Assembly (NCBI GenBank): GCA_934436245.1
Contig: CAKSAM010000020.1
Span: 1 to 45,909 of the forward strand
Direction of reading: 5' to 3'
DNA length: 45,909 nt
Source: an uncultured Acetatifactor sp.
GTDB taxonomy: Bacteria > Bacillota > Clostridia > Lachnospirales > Lachnospiraceae
Under the pieces are notes generated by a model. The model was not told where the DNA came from. It ran no database searches and saw only the letters and a program-made list of their open reading frames with translations. Of this stretch, positions 25,810 through 34,144 are shown one piece after another. Made by a program: the position numbers and the translations under genes. Numbering within the stretch: position 1 is the first letter of the stretch; the number at the start of each line of letters is the position of its first letter.

Positions 25810-27399
25810 ATGGAACAGCAGGAAAAAACAGAACAGGCACTGAGTGCAAAAGAAATTAAAAAGGAAGAAAAGATAAAGCTGAAAGAAGAAAAGAGAAAAC
25901 AGAAGGAAACCCAAAAAGAACAGAAAGCGGAATATGCAAAGAAATCAAACAAAAAGCGTAAAAAAGCACCTGTTATCATTGCGGTGATCATCATCATACT
26001 GATCGTGATCCGCCTGGTAAGCTGCGCTTTTTCCGGAAATGCCGGAGTAATGGTAAGCACCACCAATGCATTCCGTGGAGACATCGAAGAAAATGTCAGT
26101 ACCAGTGGAAAAGTGGCCAGTGAAGAAAAGAAGGTTCTTTTTGCACCGGTCAGTGGCAGATTAAATGAAATCAATGTTGCCGCCGGAGATGCTGTCAAAG
26201 CAGGTGATGTTCTGATGACCTACGATATGGATCAGATGGAGGAACGTCTGCAGGAGGCAGCTTTACAGCAGAGCAAAAGCAATGCATCTTACAACAGCAC
26301 CATGACAGAGAACAGCAAGAGCAATGCAAAATTAAATGAGGCCAACACAAACCTGGCAGTATTGGACCAGCAGCTGACGGATTATAAGGCTTACCTGAAG
26401 GATCTGGAAGACAAATTGAGTAAGAGCCAGCGTGAGACCCAGAGACAGTTGTCCGAAGAAAGCTATAACCTGAGTAGAAAGTCAGCAGATCTGAACAAGG
26501 AATTGCAGAATGGTGTGACAGCGGACAGAGCAAAAGAAATCAATAAAGAACTGCAGGATATCAGCAGTAATCAGGCGAGAAATGCCTATGTACAGTCGAT
26601 AGCCAATTCCAGTGATTATGTAGTAGACATGCAGAATGAGATAGCAGCTGTCAAGGAACACATTACGGAATGTGAAACTTATAAGGCACAGATGGAGAGC
26701 CAGAAGGGCACCAGTGAGAGTACGATCCTCAATGGCTATCAGTCACAGGCCTATGCAGCTGATAAGGATCTGGCACAGCTGACTTATGAAGAGGCGGAAA
26801 AACAGTACAATGCTGCAAAAGAAGGCATTGTGGCAGACTTTGACGGTATCGTAACGGAATGTACAGGTGTATCCGGAGCCAGTGTGGCAGAAGGAGCACA
26901 ACTGCTCACTTTAGAGAGTAGCCGGGATGTGAAAATTACCTTTGATGCTTCCAAGTCAGACGTGGCAAAACTGGAGATCGGGCAGAAGGTGGATGTCACA
27001 ATCTCCGGAAATAAATATGAAGGTGAGATCGCAAAAATCAACCGCATGGCAGCCCTGAATGCTTCCAATACCCCCATGGTAGGGGTAGAAGTACATCTGA
27101 CTAACCCGGATGACAAGATCATTCTGGGACTGGATGCAAAGCTGACCGTACATACCAACAGTGCACAGGATACATTGTTGATCCCGGTAGAAGCGATCAA
27201 TGCGGATAAAAACGGAGATTTCCTCTATGTGATCGAGAATGGCATGGTGGTGAAGAGACCAGTGACCTGCGGTATTTCCTCAGATGAGTATACAGAGATT
27301 CTGGAAGGTGTTACCGAGGAAGATCAGATCATTGTAAGCAGCCTCACAGGTATCAGCCTGGAAGAAGGTATGGCGGTAACCGCTGTGCCCAAACAGTAG
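25810..27399 (+). CDS. MacA/HlyD-like membrane fusion (adaptor) protein
   Basis: A 529-residue adaptor. An N-terminal cytoplasmic tail of about 50 residues is extremely Lys/Glu/Gln-rich. A single helix follows (about 53-71, PVIIAVIIIILIVIRLV), then a split biotinyl-lipoyl-like domain (APVSGRLNEINVAAGDAVKAGDV and the matching half IVADFDGIVTECTGVSG), a ~200-residue coiled coil between the halves, a beta barrel and a membrane-proximal domain. In a monoderm such proteins link the permease to the outside rather than to an outer membrane channel. It is second in the operon, 12 bases before the permease gene. Confidence 0.92.
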   Translation: MEQQEKTEQALSAKEIKKEEKIKLKEEKRKQKETQKEQKAEYAKKSNKKRKKAPVIIAVIIIILIVIRLVSCAFSGNAGVMVSTTNAFRGDIEENVSTSGKVASEEKKVLFAPVSGRLNEINVAAGDAVKAGDVLMTYDMDQMEERLQEAALQQSKSNASYNSTMTENSKSNAKLNEANTNLAVLDQQLTDYKAYLKDLEDKLSKSQRETQRQLSEESYNLSRKSADLNKELQNGVTADRAKEINKELQDISSNQARNAYVQSIANSSDYVVDMQNEIAAVKEHITECETYKAQMESQKGTSESTILNGYQSQAYAADKDLAQLTYEEAEKQYNAAKEGIVADFDGIVTECTGVSGASVAEGAQLLTLESSRDVKITFDASKSDVAKLEIGQKVDVTISGNKYEGEIAKINRMAALNASNTPMVGVEVHLTNPDDKIILGLDAKLTVHTNSAQDTLLIPVEAINADKNGDFLYVIENGMVVKRPVTCGISSDEYTEILEGVTEEDQIIVSSLTGISLEEGMAVTAVPKQ

Positions 27400-27410
27400 G
27401 AGGCGGATTC

Positions 27411-28619
27411 ATGGCACAAGTATGGGAATACATTAAAATTGCATTGATGAATATCCGCAGCAATAAGGGACGATCGGTTCTTACCATGCTGGGTATTATC
27501 ATCGGCATTTCTTCTGTGATCATGATCATCTCTATCGGTAACGGTGTAAAAAGCGGAATCAATGGAGAACTGAATTCCATGGCAGGTGGCCAGATTGCTG
27601 TGTACACCAATACCGATGAAGCCCCGGATCTGGAATTTACGGAAGAAGATATGGACGCTATCATGGACAAAGTGCCCAATGTCAAGGCAGTAACCCCCTC
27701 CTGGAGCTTCGGAGGAACCGCTGCCGGCAGAAAGGGAACCTTCAGTGCTACAGCAACCTTCGGCAGAGCCGGACTGGAGTATTCCAGTCAGGATCCCATT
27801 ATCAAAGGGCGATATTTTACAGATACGGATTATTACTCTGCCAATAAAGTCTGCGTGATTACAGAGAGCAGTGCCAGAACACTGTTCGGTAATACCAATG
27901 TTGTAGGTATGACCTTCGATTTCAGTCTTTACGGTGTGACGCAGGAATTTACCATTATCGGTATTCGCAAAGATAATGCCTCAAAGCTGTTGGGAATGGT
28001 AGGAAACGATACGGTTTCTATGGAGGCTCCGATATCGGTAGTATCGGAAGCTTATGGATTTTATGTCTCTTGTACAGATCTGCTGATCGTCAGCGATGGT
28101 GCAGAAAATGCTTCTCAGGTGGCACAGGATACCGTTCGCCTGTTGGAAAACCGGCATGATGTCAGGGGCAGGAATGCGATCCAGGTACAGAACTTCAATG
28201 ATATTATGAGCCAGATGGATCAGATCCTAAGCTACATTACGATTTTTGTGGTATTCGTGGCAGCTATTTCGCTCCTGGTAGGTGGTATCGGTGTTATGAA
28301 CATCATGCTGGTGTCTGTAACGGAACGTACCAGGGAAATCGGTATCCGCAAATCCCTGGGAGCCAGAACGGGATCCATTCTGTTACAGTTTCTGTCGGAA
28401 TCCGCCATTATCACACTGTTGGGTGGTCTGATCGGTATCCTGCTCGGTGTGGCAGGAGCCTTCGGCATCTGCAGTCTCATCGGATTTACCGCAAAAGTAA
28501 GTGCAGGTACGGTGCTGGGAGCCAGTTTGTTCTCTTCAGCAGTCGGTATTTTTTTTGGAATCTATCCTGCAAAGAAGGCAGCAAAATTAAGCCCTATCGA
28601 AGCATTACGGCATGAATAG
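27411..28619 (+). CDS. MacB-type ABC transporter permease (FtsX family)
   Basis: A 402-residue permease with one N-terminal helix (SVLTMLGIIIGISSVIMIIS), a large extracellular MacB periplasmic-core-like domain (about 50-270), and three C-terminal helices with the FtsX motifs GGIGVMNIMLVSVTERTREI and GIYPAKKAAKLSPIEALRHE. It follows the adaptor by 12 bases behind AGGAGG and ends the operon at a strong terminator. With the ATPase at 25012 it makes a tripartite system of the MacAB or Ytr type, likely for peptides, lipids or antibiotics; substrate not determinable. Confidence 0.94.
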   Translation: MAQVWEYIKIALMNIRSNKGRSVLTMLGIIIGISSVIMIISIGNGVKSGINGELNSMAGGQIAVYTNTDEAPDLEFTEEDMDAIMDKVPNVKAVTPSWSFGGTAAGRKGTFSATATFGRAGLEYSSQDPIIKGRYFTDTDYYSANKVCVITESSARTLFGNTNVVGMTFDFSLYGVTQEFTIIGIRKDNASKLLGMVGNDTVSMEAPISVVSEAYGFYVSCTDLLIVSDGAENASQVAQDTVRLLENRHDVRGRNAIQVQNFNDIMSQMDQILSYITIFVVFVAAISLLVGGIGVMNIMLVSVTERTREIGIRKSLGARTGSILLQFLSESAIITLLGGLIGILLGVAGAFGICSLIGFTAKVSAGTVLGASLFSSAVGIFFGIYPAKKAAKLSPIEALRHE

Positions 28620-28648
28620 GATAAATAAAAGTTAAATCATAAATTAAT

Positions 28649-28714
28649 AAAAAGCAAGTAAAGGACCGAAGAAACCAGATATTGGATTCCCTGCGGTTCT
28701 TTACTTGCTTTTTT
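28649..28714 (+). terminator. Terminator of the MacAB-like operon
   Basis: AAAAAGCAAGTAAAGGACCG pairs with CGGTTCTTTACTTGCTTTTTT (one mismatch-like G-T), ending in a T6 run. Confidence 0.9.
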
Positions 28715-28733
28715 AAGGGAAAAAAATTATAAT
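28705..28733 (+). promoter_or_regulatory. Promoter overlapping the terminator tail
   Basis: TTGCTT (inside the terminator arm), 17-base spacer, TATAAT, ahead of the YcxB-like gene. Confidence 0.55.
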
Positions 28734-28768
28734 GATTTTTGTGGTATGCTCATATCGGGTAGGGTGCT

Positions 28769-28785
28769 ATGTGCCAGCGGCACAT
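28769..28785 (+). other. Small hairpin in the YcxB-like leader
   Basis: ATGTGCC AGC GGCACAT perfect seven-base stem, 40 bases before the start codon. Role unknown. Confidence 0.35.
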
Positions 28786-28825
28786 GTTATTAAATATTAT
28801 ACTATTATATAAGGAAAGAACGCAT

Positions 28826-29302
28826 ATGGTAGAATTGGATGTGAAGATTACATCGGGGGACTTATATGACTTTTTATTGCGGCACAGCTACAACAGCGTG
28901 TCCGGACTTCTGGGAGCAGTGATCGGTGCACTGGGAGTGATCGTTGGCATTTCCAGACAGTACTGGATCTACCTGATCCTGGGCGTGGTGATCCTGCTAT
29001 ATCTTCCATGGACCCTCTTTATCAAAAGCAGACAGCAGGTGGCGGACAGCCCTGTCTTTAAGGAACCGCTGCATTATGTGCTGGATGAGAATGGGATCAC
29101 CATTTCCCAGGGAGAGACATCGACCTGCCAGAAATGGGAGGACTGCCTGAAGGCCGTTTCTACGGGACGCAGTATTATTGTATATACGGCGAAGAATAAT
29201 GCAACGATCTTTCCCAAAAGCCAGATGCAGGATAAGGTAACGGATGTTATCGAAATGATATCCACCCATATGCCACCGGCAAAAGTGAAGATCCGTTGTT
29301 AG
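28826..29302 (+). CDS. YcxB-like membrane protein
   Basis: A 158-residue protein with two adjacent hydrophobic segments at about 25-65 (SVSGLLGAVIGALGVIVGI and IYLILGVVILLYLPWTL) and a soluble C-terminal domain. The features LHYVLDENGITISQG, a conserved Trp in QKWEDCLKA, then an IFPKSQM motif match the YcxB-like C-terminal domain, a PH-like fold found in many Firmicute membrane proteins. No biochemical role is established. ATG 28826 has AAGGAAAG ten bases upstream. Single-gene unit with its own promoter. Confidence 0.75.
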   Translation: MVELDVKITSGDLYDFLLRHSYNSVSGLLGAVIGALGVIVGISRQYWIYLILGVVILLYLPWTLFIKSRQQVADSPVFKEPLHYVLDENGITISQGETSTCQKWEDCLKAVSTGRSIIVYTAKNNATIFPKSQMQDKVTDVIEMISTHMPPAKVKIRC

Positions 29303-29357
29303 ATGCACGGACCGAAGCGCAAAAAGTGGGAGTGCGTAGCACGGAACAATCCGTAGG

Positions 29358-29392
29358 CATCAAAGTCGGGGGCTTTTGACCACGACATCATC
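29358..29392. repeat. Short palindromic intergenic repeat, copy 2
   Basis: AAAGTCGGGG, then GCTTTTGACCA, then CGACATCATCATA. It repeats the unit at 23611-23640 but with a weaker stem. The rest of the 29303-29434 gap shows no clear promoter. Confidence 0.5.
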
Positions 29393-29434
29393 ATACAAAG
29401 TAACAGCAATATGTAAATAGAAAGCGTAAGGAAA

Positions 29435-29911
29435 ATGACAACGTGTGATTCAGCAGATAAAAGAGAATGCAGGAAAGAAATCATAGAGACCTACAGTGCC
29501 GAAGAGACCTTCGCACTGGGACAACGGATCGGCCGGGAAGCGCTTCCCGGACAGGTGTATACCCTGATCGGTGATCTGGGGGTAGGCAAGACGGTATTTA
29601 CCCAGGGAGTGGCTGACGGACTTGGAATTACGGAGCCGGTGAACAGTCCCACGTTTACCATCGTACAGATCTATGAGGAAGGCCGTATGCCTTTTTATCA
29701 TTTTGATGTGTATAGGATCGGTGATGTGGAAGAAATGGAGGAAATCGGGTATGAAGACTGTTTTTACGGTGAAGGTCTTTGCCTGATCGAGTGGGCGAAT
29801 CTCATCGAAGAGATCCTGCCGGAGCATTACAGGCAGGTCACTATAGAAAAGGATCTGGAGAAGGGCTTTGATTACCGCCGTATTACGATTGAGGAGAGGA
29901 CTACAGTATGA
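29435..29911 (+). CDS. tsaE: tRNA threonylcarbamoyladenosine biosynthesis ATPase TsaE
   Basis: A 158-residue P-loop ATPase needed for t6A37 formation on ANN-decoding tRNAs, in complex with TsaB and TsaD. The P-loop GDLGVGKT is at 46-53, with the family motifs NSPTFTIV and FYHFDVYRI, and EWANLIEEILPE towards the end. Length matches the family apart from a ~15-residue N-terminal lead. Its stop overlaps the tsaB start by four bases (ATGA), indicating translational coupling. Confidence 0.96.
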   Translation: MTTCDSADKRECRKEIIETYSAEETFALGQRIGREALPGQVYTLIGDLGVGKTVFTQGVADGLGITEPVNSPTFTIVQIYEEGRMPFYHFDVYRIGDVEEMEEIGYEDCFYGEGLCLIEWANLIEEILPEHYRQVTIEKDLEKGFDYRRITIEERTTV

Positions 29912-30666
29912 AGATATTAGCATTGGACAGCTCCGGACTGGTGGCTAGTGCCGCAGTTGTGGAGGACGATGTCCTGATCGCAGAATATACCACAGATTAT
30001 AAGAAAACACATTCACAGACGTTATTGCCTATGCTGGATGAAATCCGGCAGATGGTCGATCTGGATCTGCACACCATTGATGCCATTGCCATCTCTGCAG
30101 GCCCCGGTTCCTTTACCGGACTCCGGATCGGAGCGGCCACAGCGAAGGGACTGGGACTGGCGCTGCAGCTGCCACTGGTAGAGGTCCCGACGCTTGAGGG
30201 GCTGGCATTTAATCTCTGGGGAACGGACAAGCTGGTATGCCCCATCATGGATGCCCGAAGGAATCAGGTATATACCGGCATCTATGAGTTCTGCAAGGCA
30301 GAGAGTACAGAAGAAGGAAATGTGGAGCAACAGCTTGAAATGCATACCATAAAGGACCAGTGCGCCACCGCTGTGGATGAACTGGTAGAAGAATTGAACC
30401 GCCTGGGACGGGAAGTGATCTTCTTAGGAGATGGTGTCCCGGTCTACCGGGAGCAGCTTCTGCAGAAGCTCAGGGTACCCTGCTCCTTTGCTCCGGCGGC
30501 GAATAACAGACAACGTGCTGCCAGCGTGGCTTCTCTGGGAGCGATCTATTATGCACAGGGTAAGACCGTGACCGCAGCGGAGCATGCGCCAGAGTATCTG
30601 CGGAAAAGTCAGGCGGAGCGGGAACGCGAAGAACAGGAAAAAGCTGCTAAAGAGGCACAGGCATGA
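29908..30666 (+). CDS. tsaB: tRNA threonylcarbamoyladenosine biosynthesis protein TsaB
   Basis: A 252-residue member of the ASKHA fold, inactive as an enzyme but the scaffold that joins TsaD and TsaE. The N-terminus MKILALDSSG, the block AISAGPGSFTGLRIG and PTLEGLAFNL are diagnostic. The C-terminal ~20 residues are Glu/Lys/Ala-rich and longer than usual. ATG overlaps the end of tsaE, and its own stop overlaps the start of rimI by four bases, so tsaE-tsaB-rimI are translationally coupled. Confidence 0.96.
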   Translation: MKILALDSSGLVASAAVVEDDVLIAEYTTDYKKTHSQTLLPMLDEIRQMVDLDLHTIDAIAISAGPGSFTGLRIGAATAKGLGLALQLPLVEVPTLEGLAFNLWGTDKLVCPIMDARRNQVYTGIYEFCKAESTEEGNVEQQLEMHTIKDQCATAVDELVEELNRLGREVIFLGDGVPVYREQLLQKLRVPCSFAPAANNRQRAASVASLGAIYYAQGKTVTAAEHAPEYLRKSQAEREREEQEKAAKEAQA

Positions 30667-31100
30667 AGCTGGAGATTCGGCTGTTACGGGATAAGGATAT
30701 TGAGGAATTAAGCCGGATAGAGGCTGCCTCTTTCAGCATGCCCTGGTCCGCAGAGGATTTCAGAGGACTTCTGGACAGAGACTACTGCCTGTATGTCGTG
30801 GCGGAGGCAGATGGCAGGATCGCAGGCTGCGCCGGACTGACAGACAGTTTCCATGAAGGCAATATCGACAATGTGGTGACAGCTCCGGAATATCGGAATC
30901 ACGGTGTCGGAAGCAGAATGCTGGAGGAATTGCTGCGGCTGGGGACGGAACGGGGAATCACGGCGTATACACTGGAAGTCAGAGTGAGCAATGCCCCGGC
31001 GATCCGCTTATATGAGAAGTTCGGGTTCGTTTCCGAAGGGATCCGCCCGGGATTTTATGAGAAGCCCACAGAGGATGCCATGATCATGTGGCGTCGTTAA
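30663..31100 (+). CDS. rimI: Ribosomal protein S18-alanine N-acetyltransferase RimI
   Basis: A 145-residue GNAT acetyltransferase. Motif A is visible as VVTAPEYRNHGVGSRMLEEL (acetyl-CoA binding), followed by LEVRVSNAPAIRLYEKFGF and the C-terminal YEKPTEDAMIMWRR, both typical of RimI. It acetylates the N-terminus of S18 in characterised bacteria; the exact substrate here is by homology. The tsaB-rimI coupling is common in Firmicutes and supports the assignment. Confidence 0.93.
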   Translation: MKLEIRLLRDKDIEELSRIEAASFSMPWSAEDFRGLLDRDYCLYVVAEADGRIAGCAGLTDSFHEGNIDNVVTAPEYRNHGVGSRMLEELLRLGTERGITAYTLEVRVSNAPAIRLYEKFGFVSEGIRPGFYEKPTEDAMIMWRR

Positions 31101-31191
31101 CAAGTATTACCACCACTTTTTTGGCGGATTATCTATTATAATGATGCCAGGGTCGTTAGTAACATTTACAGTCAGAAAGGTGGAAAGCAAG

Positions 31192-31431
31192 ATGCGAAAA
31201 GAAGAAAACGGTAAATTAGAGCAGGTAATCTGCAATGGCTGTGGCAGAGAACTGAAAGTAGAAAATGAGATCATCAGGGAAGGATGTTTTGCTGCAGATA
31301 TCAGATTCGGTTATTTCAGTAGAAAAGACGGCACCAGGCACAGGTTTGACCTGTGTGAGGACTGCTACGACAAATGGATCAATACATTTGTTGTTCCGGT
31401 GGAAGAAGTGTCTGAGACAGAGCTTTTATAG
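31192..31431 (+). CDS. Small Cys-pair (zinc-ribbon-like) protein of unknown function
   Basis: A 79-residue protein not assigned to a named family. Two Cys-x-x-Cys pairs, CNGC at 14-17 and CEDC at 55-58, flank a predicted beta-rich centre, suggesting one structural zinc. ATG 31192 is preceded by AAGGTGGAAAG; the frame is open to 31141 but without a site. It lies between rimI and RNase Z with gaps of 91 and 48 bases. Similar small proteins occur in Lachnospiraceae, but no role can be given from sequence. Confidence 0.65.
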   Translation: MRKEENGKLEQVICNGCGRELKVENEIIREGCFAADIRFGYFSRKDGTRHRFDLCEDCYDKWINTFVVPVEEVSETELL

Positions 31432-31479
31432 ATAGACAGAACAATAAAATGCTGCGTAAGCGGCAGATTGCGAGGAAAG

Positions 31480-32394
31480 ATGTTAGACGTTTGCTTATTG
31501 GGAACAGGAGGAATGATGCCACTGCCTTACAGATGGCTGACTTCCCTGATGATGCGCTATAACGGGAAAAGTATTCTGATCGATTGTGGAGAAGGTACCC
31601 AGATCGCCATGAGGGAGAAGGGCTGGAGCCCCAATCCCATCGATATTATCTGCTTTACCCATTTTCATGCGGATCATATCAGCGGTCTTCCGGGAATGCT
31701 TCTGACCATGGGAAATGCAGAGCGCACGGCACCACTGCTGCTGATCGGACCCAGAGGGCTTACGAAGGTGGTAGCTTCCCTGAGGGTGATCGCACCGGAG
31801 CTTCCCTTTGAAGTAAAATGTATGGAGATCACGGAGAACACCCAGACATTTTCATTTGAAGGATTCCGTCTGGAAGCCTTCAAAGTCAACCACAATGTGC
31901 TCTGCTACGGCTATAGTATGGTGATTGACCGTGCCGGTCGGTTTGATAAAGACAGAGCCATGGAGCAGGAAATACCCATGAAATTCTGGAGCCGCCTGCA
32001 AAAAGGAGAGACCCTGGAAGAAAACGGCCGGGTATTCACTCCGGATATGGTACTGGGGGCGGAGCGCAAAGGCCTGAAAGTGACCTACAGCACCGACACA
32101 CGCCCCACTGAGAGTATCAGACAGAATGCGCAGGGAGCGGATCTGCTGATCCTGGAGGGAATGTACGGTGAACCGGACAAGCTGGTAAAAGCCAGAGAGC
32201 ATAAACATATGACCATGTATGAGGCTGCGAGGATTGCAAAAGAGGTGGGAGCCCCGAAGCTGTGGCTGACTCATTACAGCCCTTCTATGACAAAACCGGA
32301 AGAATTCATGGATGATGTACGGAAGATTTTCCCGGCGGCCTATGCGGCGAGAGATGGCTGGACCATGGAACTGAACTTTGACGAAGGGGAGTAG
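31480..32394 (+). CDS. rnz: Ribonuclease Z-like metallo-beta-lactamase fold hydrolase
   Basis: A 304-residue MBL-fold protein of the RNase Z/ElaC branch, which cuts pre-tRNA after the discriminator base. The metal motif THFHADHISG gives His61, His63, Asp65 and His66. Further features are LIDCGEGTQ, YSTDTRPTESI, the AREHKHMTMYEAARIA histidine region and LTHYSPS. The usual flexible exosite arm is represented by the central 150-200 region (WSRLQKGETLEE). ATG 31480 has GAGGAAAG directly upstream; the TTG at 31468 is less likely. It fits the two tRNAs nearby, which lack an encoded CCA. A generic MBL hydrolase role cannot be fully excluded. Confidence 0.88.
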   Translation: MLDVCLLGTGGMMPLPYRWLTSLMMRYNGKSILIDCGEGTQIAMREKGWSPNPIDIICFTHFHADHISGLPGMLLTMGNAERTAPLLLIGPRGLTKVVASLRVIAPELPFEVKCMEITENTQTFSFEGFRLEAFKVNHNVLCYGYSMVIDRAGRFDKDRAMEQEIPMKFWSRLQKGETLEENGRVFTPDMVLGAERKGLKVTYSTDTRPTESIRQNAQGADLLILEGMYGEPDKLVKAREHKHMTMYEAARIAKEVGAPKLWLTHYSPSMTKPEEFMDDVRKIFPAAYAARDGWTMELNFDEGE

Positions 32395-32396
32395 GA

Positions 32397-33005
32397 ATGA
32401 TGAAGAAAAACAGTGCGTCCATGACGAAAATTACAATTTTCCTGGTCTTCCTCATTGTTCTGGTAGTGGGATATTATTCTTACCTCTCGGGGAAAAACAG
32501 GACAGAGCAGCAGGAAGCGGTCATGTCAGAGGTAGATACGGCACTTTCCCGGGACCTGAATAATAATTATCCTGCCACACCCAAGGAAGTGATCAAGTAT
32601 TATAATGACCTGATCAAATGCTTTTATAATGAAGACTGTACCAATGAAGAGCTTCAGGAGCTGGGAAGAAAATCCCTGCAGCTGTTTGACGAGGAACTTC
32701 GGGCAAACAACGAAGAAGATGCCTATCTGATCCGTTTGCAGGGAGAGGTTAAGAATTATAAGGACAATAAGAGAAAAATAACAAGTGTTTCCCTTGCAAA
32801 CAGCACGAATGTAGACTATTATACGGCAGATGGCTATTCTTTTGCACGGATCTCCTGTGGTTATGGTTTCACAGAGAATGGAAAAAAGAGTTCCACTATG
32901 CTGGTATATCTGCTGCGTAAGGATGAAAACCGCAAGTGGAGAATCTATGGTTGGGAAACGGCAGACCAGGTGAATAATAGTCTGGAGCAGTCAACGAATG
33001 AGTAA
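32397..33005 (+). CDS. DUF6715-like single-pass membrane protein
   Basis: A 202-residue protein with an N-terminal helix (about 10-30, [19 protein letters not shown]) and an extracellular domain of ~170 residues. The segment [26 protein letters not shown] and the later [17 protein letters not shown] plus WRIYGWE match a Lachnospiraceae family of unknown function that I recall as DUF6715. A single membrane anchor and a small SnoaL/NTF2-like appearance suggest a cell-surface or envelope role. It starts two bases after the RNase Z stop and precedes tsaD by 38 bases, so it is in the same transcript. Confidence 0.6.
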   Translation: MMKKNSASMTKITIFLVFLIVLVVGYYSYLSGKNRTEQQEAVMSEVDTALSRDLNNNYPATPKEVIKYYNDLIKCFYNEDCTNEELQELGRKSLQLFDEELRANNEEDAYLIRLQGEVKNYKDNKRKITSVSLANSTNVDYYTADGYSFARISCGYGFTENGKKSSTMLVYLLRKDENRKWRIYGWETADQVNNSLEQSTNE

Positions 33006-33043
33006 GCAACAATAATAACGATAAAAAAGAAGCAGGCGGAAAA

Positions 33044-34081
33044 ATGGCAGAGATAGAAAAGCAAAAAGATATATATATTCTGGGAATCGAGAGCTCCTGT
33101 GATGAGACGGCGGCCTCAGTGGTAAAAAACGGCAGGGAAGTACTCTCTAACGTGATTTCCTCACAGATCGCATTACATACTTTATATGGTGGTGTAGTAC
33201 CGGAGATCGCATCCCGTAAACATATCGAGAAGATCAACCAGGTCATTGAGCAGGCCCTGGCTGACGCCCATGTGACGCTGGAGGATATTACGGCAATCGC
33301 AGTGACCTATGGACCGGGGCTGGTAGGTGCACTTCTCGTGGGAGTATCCGAGGCAAAAGCCATAAGCTTTGCTACCGGCATTCCTCTGGTAGGGGTACAT
33401 CATATCGAAGGACATATCAGTGCGAATTTTATAGAGAATAAGGAACTGGAGCCTCCTTTTATCTGTCTGGTGGCTTCCGGGGGACATTCCCACCTGGTGG
33501 TGGTCAAGGACTACGGAGAATATGAGATCATCGGCCGGACCAGAGATGATGCGGCAGGAGAAGCCTTCGATAAGGTGGCTCGCGCCATTGGACTGGGTTA
33601 TCCCGGTGGACCTAAGATCGACAAGGTATCTAAGGAAGGCAATCCCGATGCCATTCACTTCCCCAGAGCAGCGGTGGCAGAGAATGAGTACGATTTCAGC
33701 TTCAGTGGCCTGAAATCCGCAGTACTGAATTATCTCAACGGCTGCCAGATGAAGGGGGAGAGCTACAATCAGGCAGATGTGGCGGCTTCCTTCCAGAAAG
33801 CAGTCGTAGACGTCTTGGTAAGCCATTCTCTCCATGCAGTGAAAGCCTACGGACTGAATAAATTCGCCATTGCCGGAGGCGTGGCATCCAATTCTTCTCT
33901 GAGAGCGGCTTTTGAAGAGGAATGTGGAAAAAGAAATATTGCATTTTACCATCCTTCCCCTATTTTCTGCACGGACAATGCAGCCATGATCGGTGTGGCG
34001 GGATATTACGAGTATATCAAAGGTGTTCGCAGTGGTTATGATCTCAATGCGGTGCCGAATCTGAAACTGGGGGAGAGATAA
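33044..34081 (+). CDS. tsaD: tRNA N6-adenosine threonylcarbamoyltransferase TsaD
   Basis: A 345-residue ASKHA enzyme that transfers the threonylcarbamoyl group from TC-AMP to A37 of ANN-decoding tRNAs, with TsaB and TsaE. The start [16 protein letters not shown], metal ligands in HIEGH (His120, His124) followed by [18 protein letters not shown] and [12 protein letters not shown] are diagnostic. Length is normal. It is 3.4 kb downstream of tsaE/tsaB rather than adjacent, separated by the Cys-pair protein, RNase Z and the membrane protein. tsaC/sua5 is not in the window. Confidence 0.97.
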   Translation: MAEIEKQKDIYILGIESSCDETAASVVKNGREVLSNVISSQIALHTLYGGVVPEIASRKHIEKINQVIEQALADAHVTLEDITAIAVTYGPGLVGALLVGVSEAKAISFATGIPLVGVHHIEGHISANFIENKELEPPFICLVASGGHSHLVVVKDYGEYEIIGRTRDDAAGEAFDKVARAIGLGYPGGPKIDKVSKEGNPDAIHFPRAAVAENEYDFSFSGLKSAVLNYLNGCQMKGESYNQADVAASFQKAVVDVLVSHSLHAVKAYGLNKFAIAGGVASNSSLRAAFEEECGKRNIAFYHPSPIFCTDNAAMIGVAGYYEYIKGVRSGYDLNAVPNLKLGER

Positions 34082-34094
34082 GACCCGAAGAAAA

Positions 34095-34133
34095 ACTTCA
34101 AAGAAAGACTTCAAAGAAAGACTTCAAAGAAAG
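34095..34133 (+). repeat. Three tandem copies of a 13-bp unit between tsaD and ispD
   Basis: ACTTCAAAGAAAG three times in perfect tandem, 14 bases after the tsaD stop and 11 bases before the ispD start. Purine-rich AAAGAAAG lies close to the ribosome entry region. Copy number changes by slippage are plausible. Confidence 0.8.
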
Positions 34134-34144
34134 ACAGACACAAT

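Noticed and set aside
29303..29434. Possible T-box or riboswitch ahead of tsaE
   Set aside because: No T-box sequence, no specifier stem and no terminator; only the short repeat is recognisable.
33182..34114. A 310-codon open frame antisense to tsaD
   Set aside because: It is the codon shadow of a conserved gene, with Cys/His-rich composition and no recognisable domain or ribosome site.
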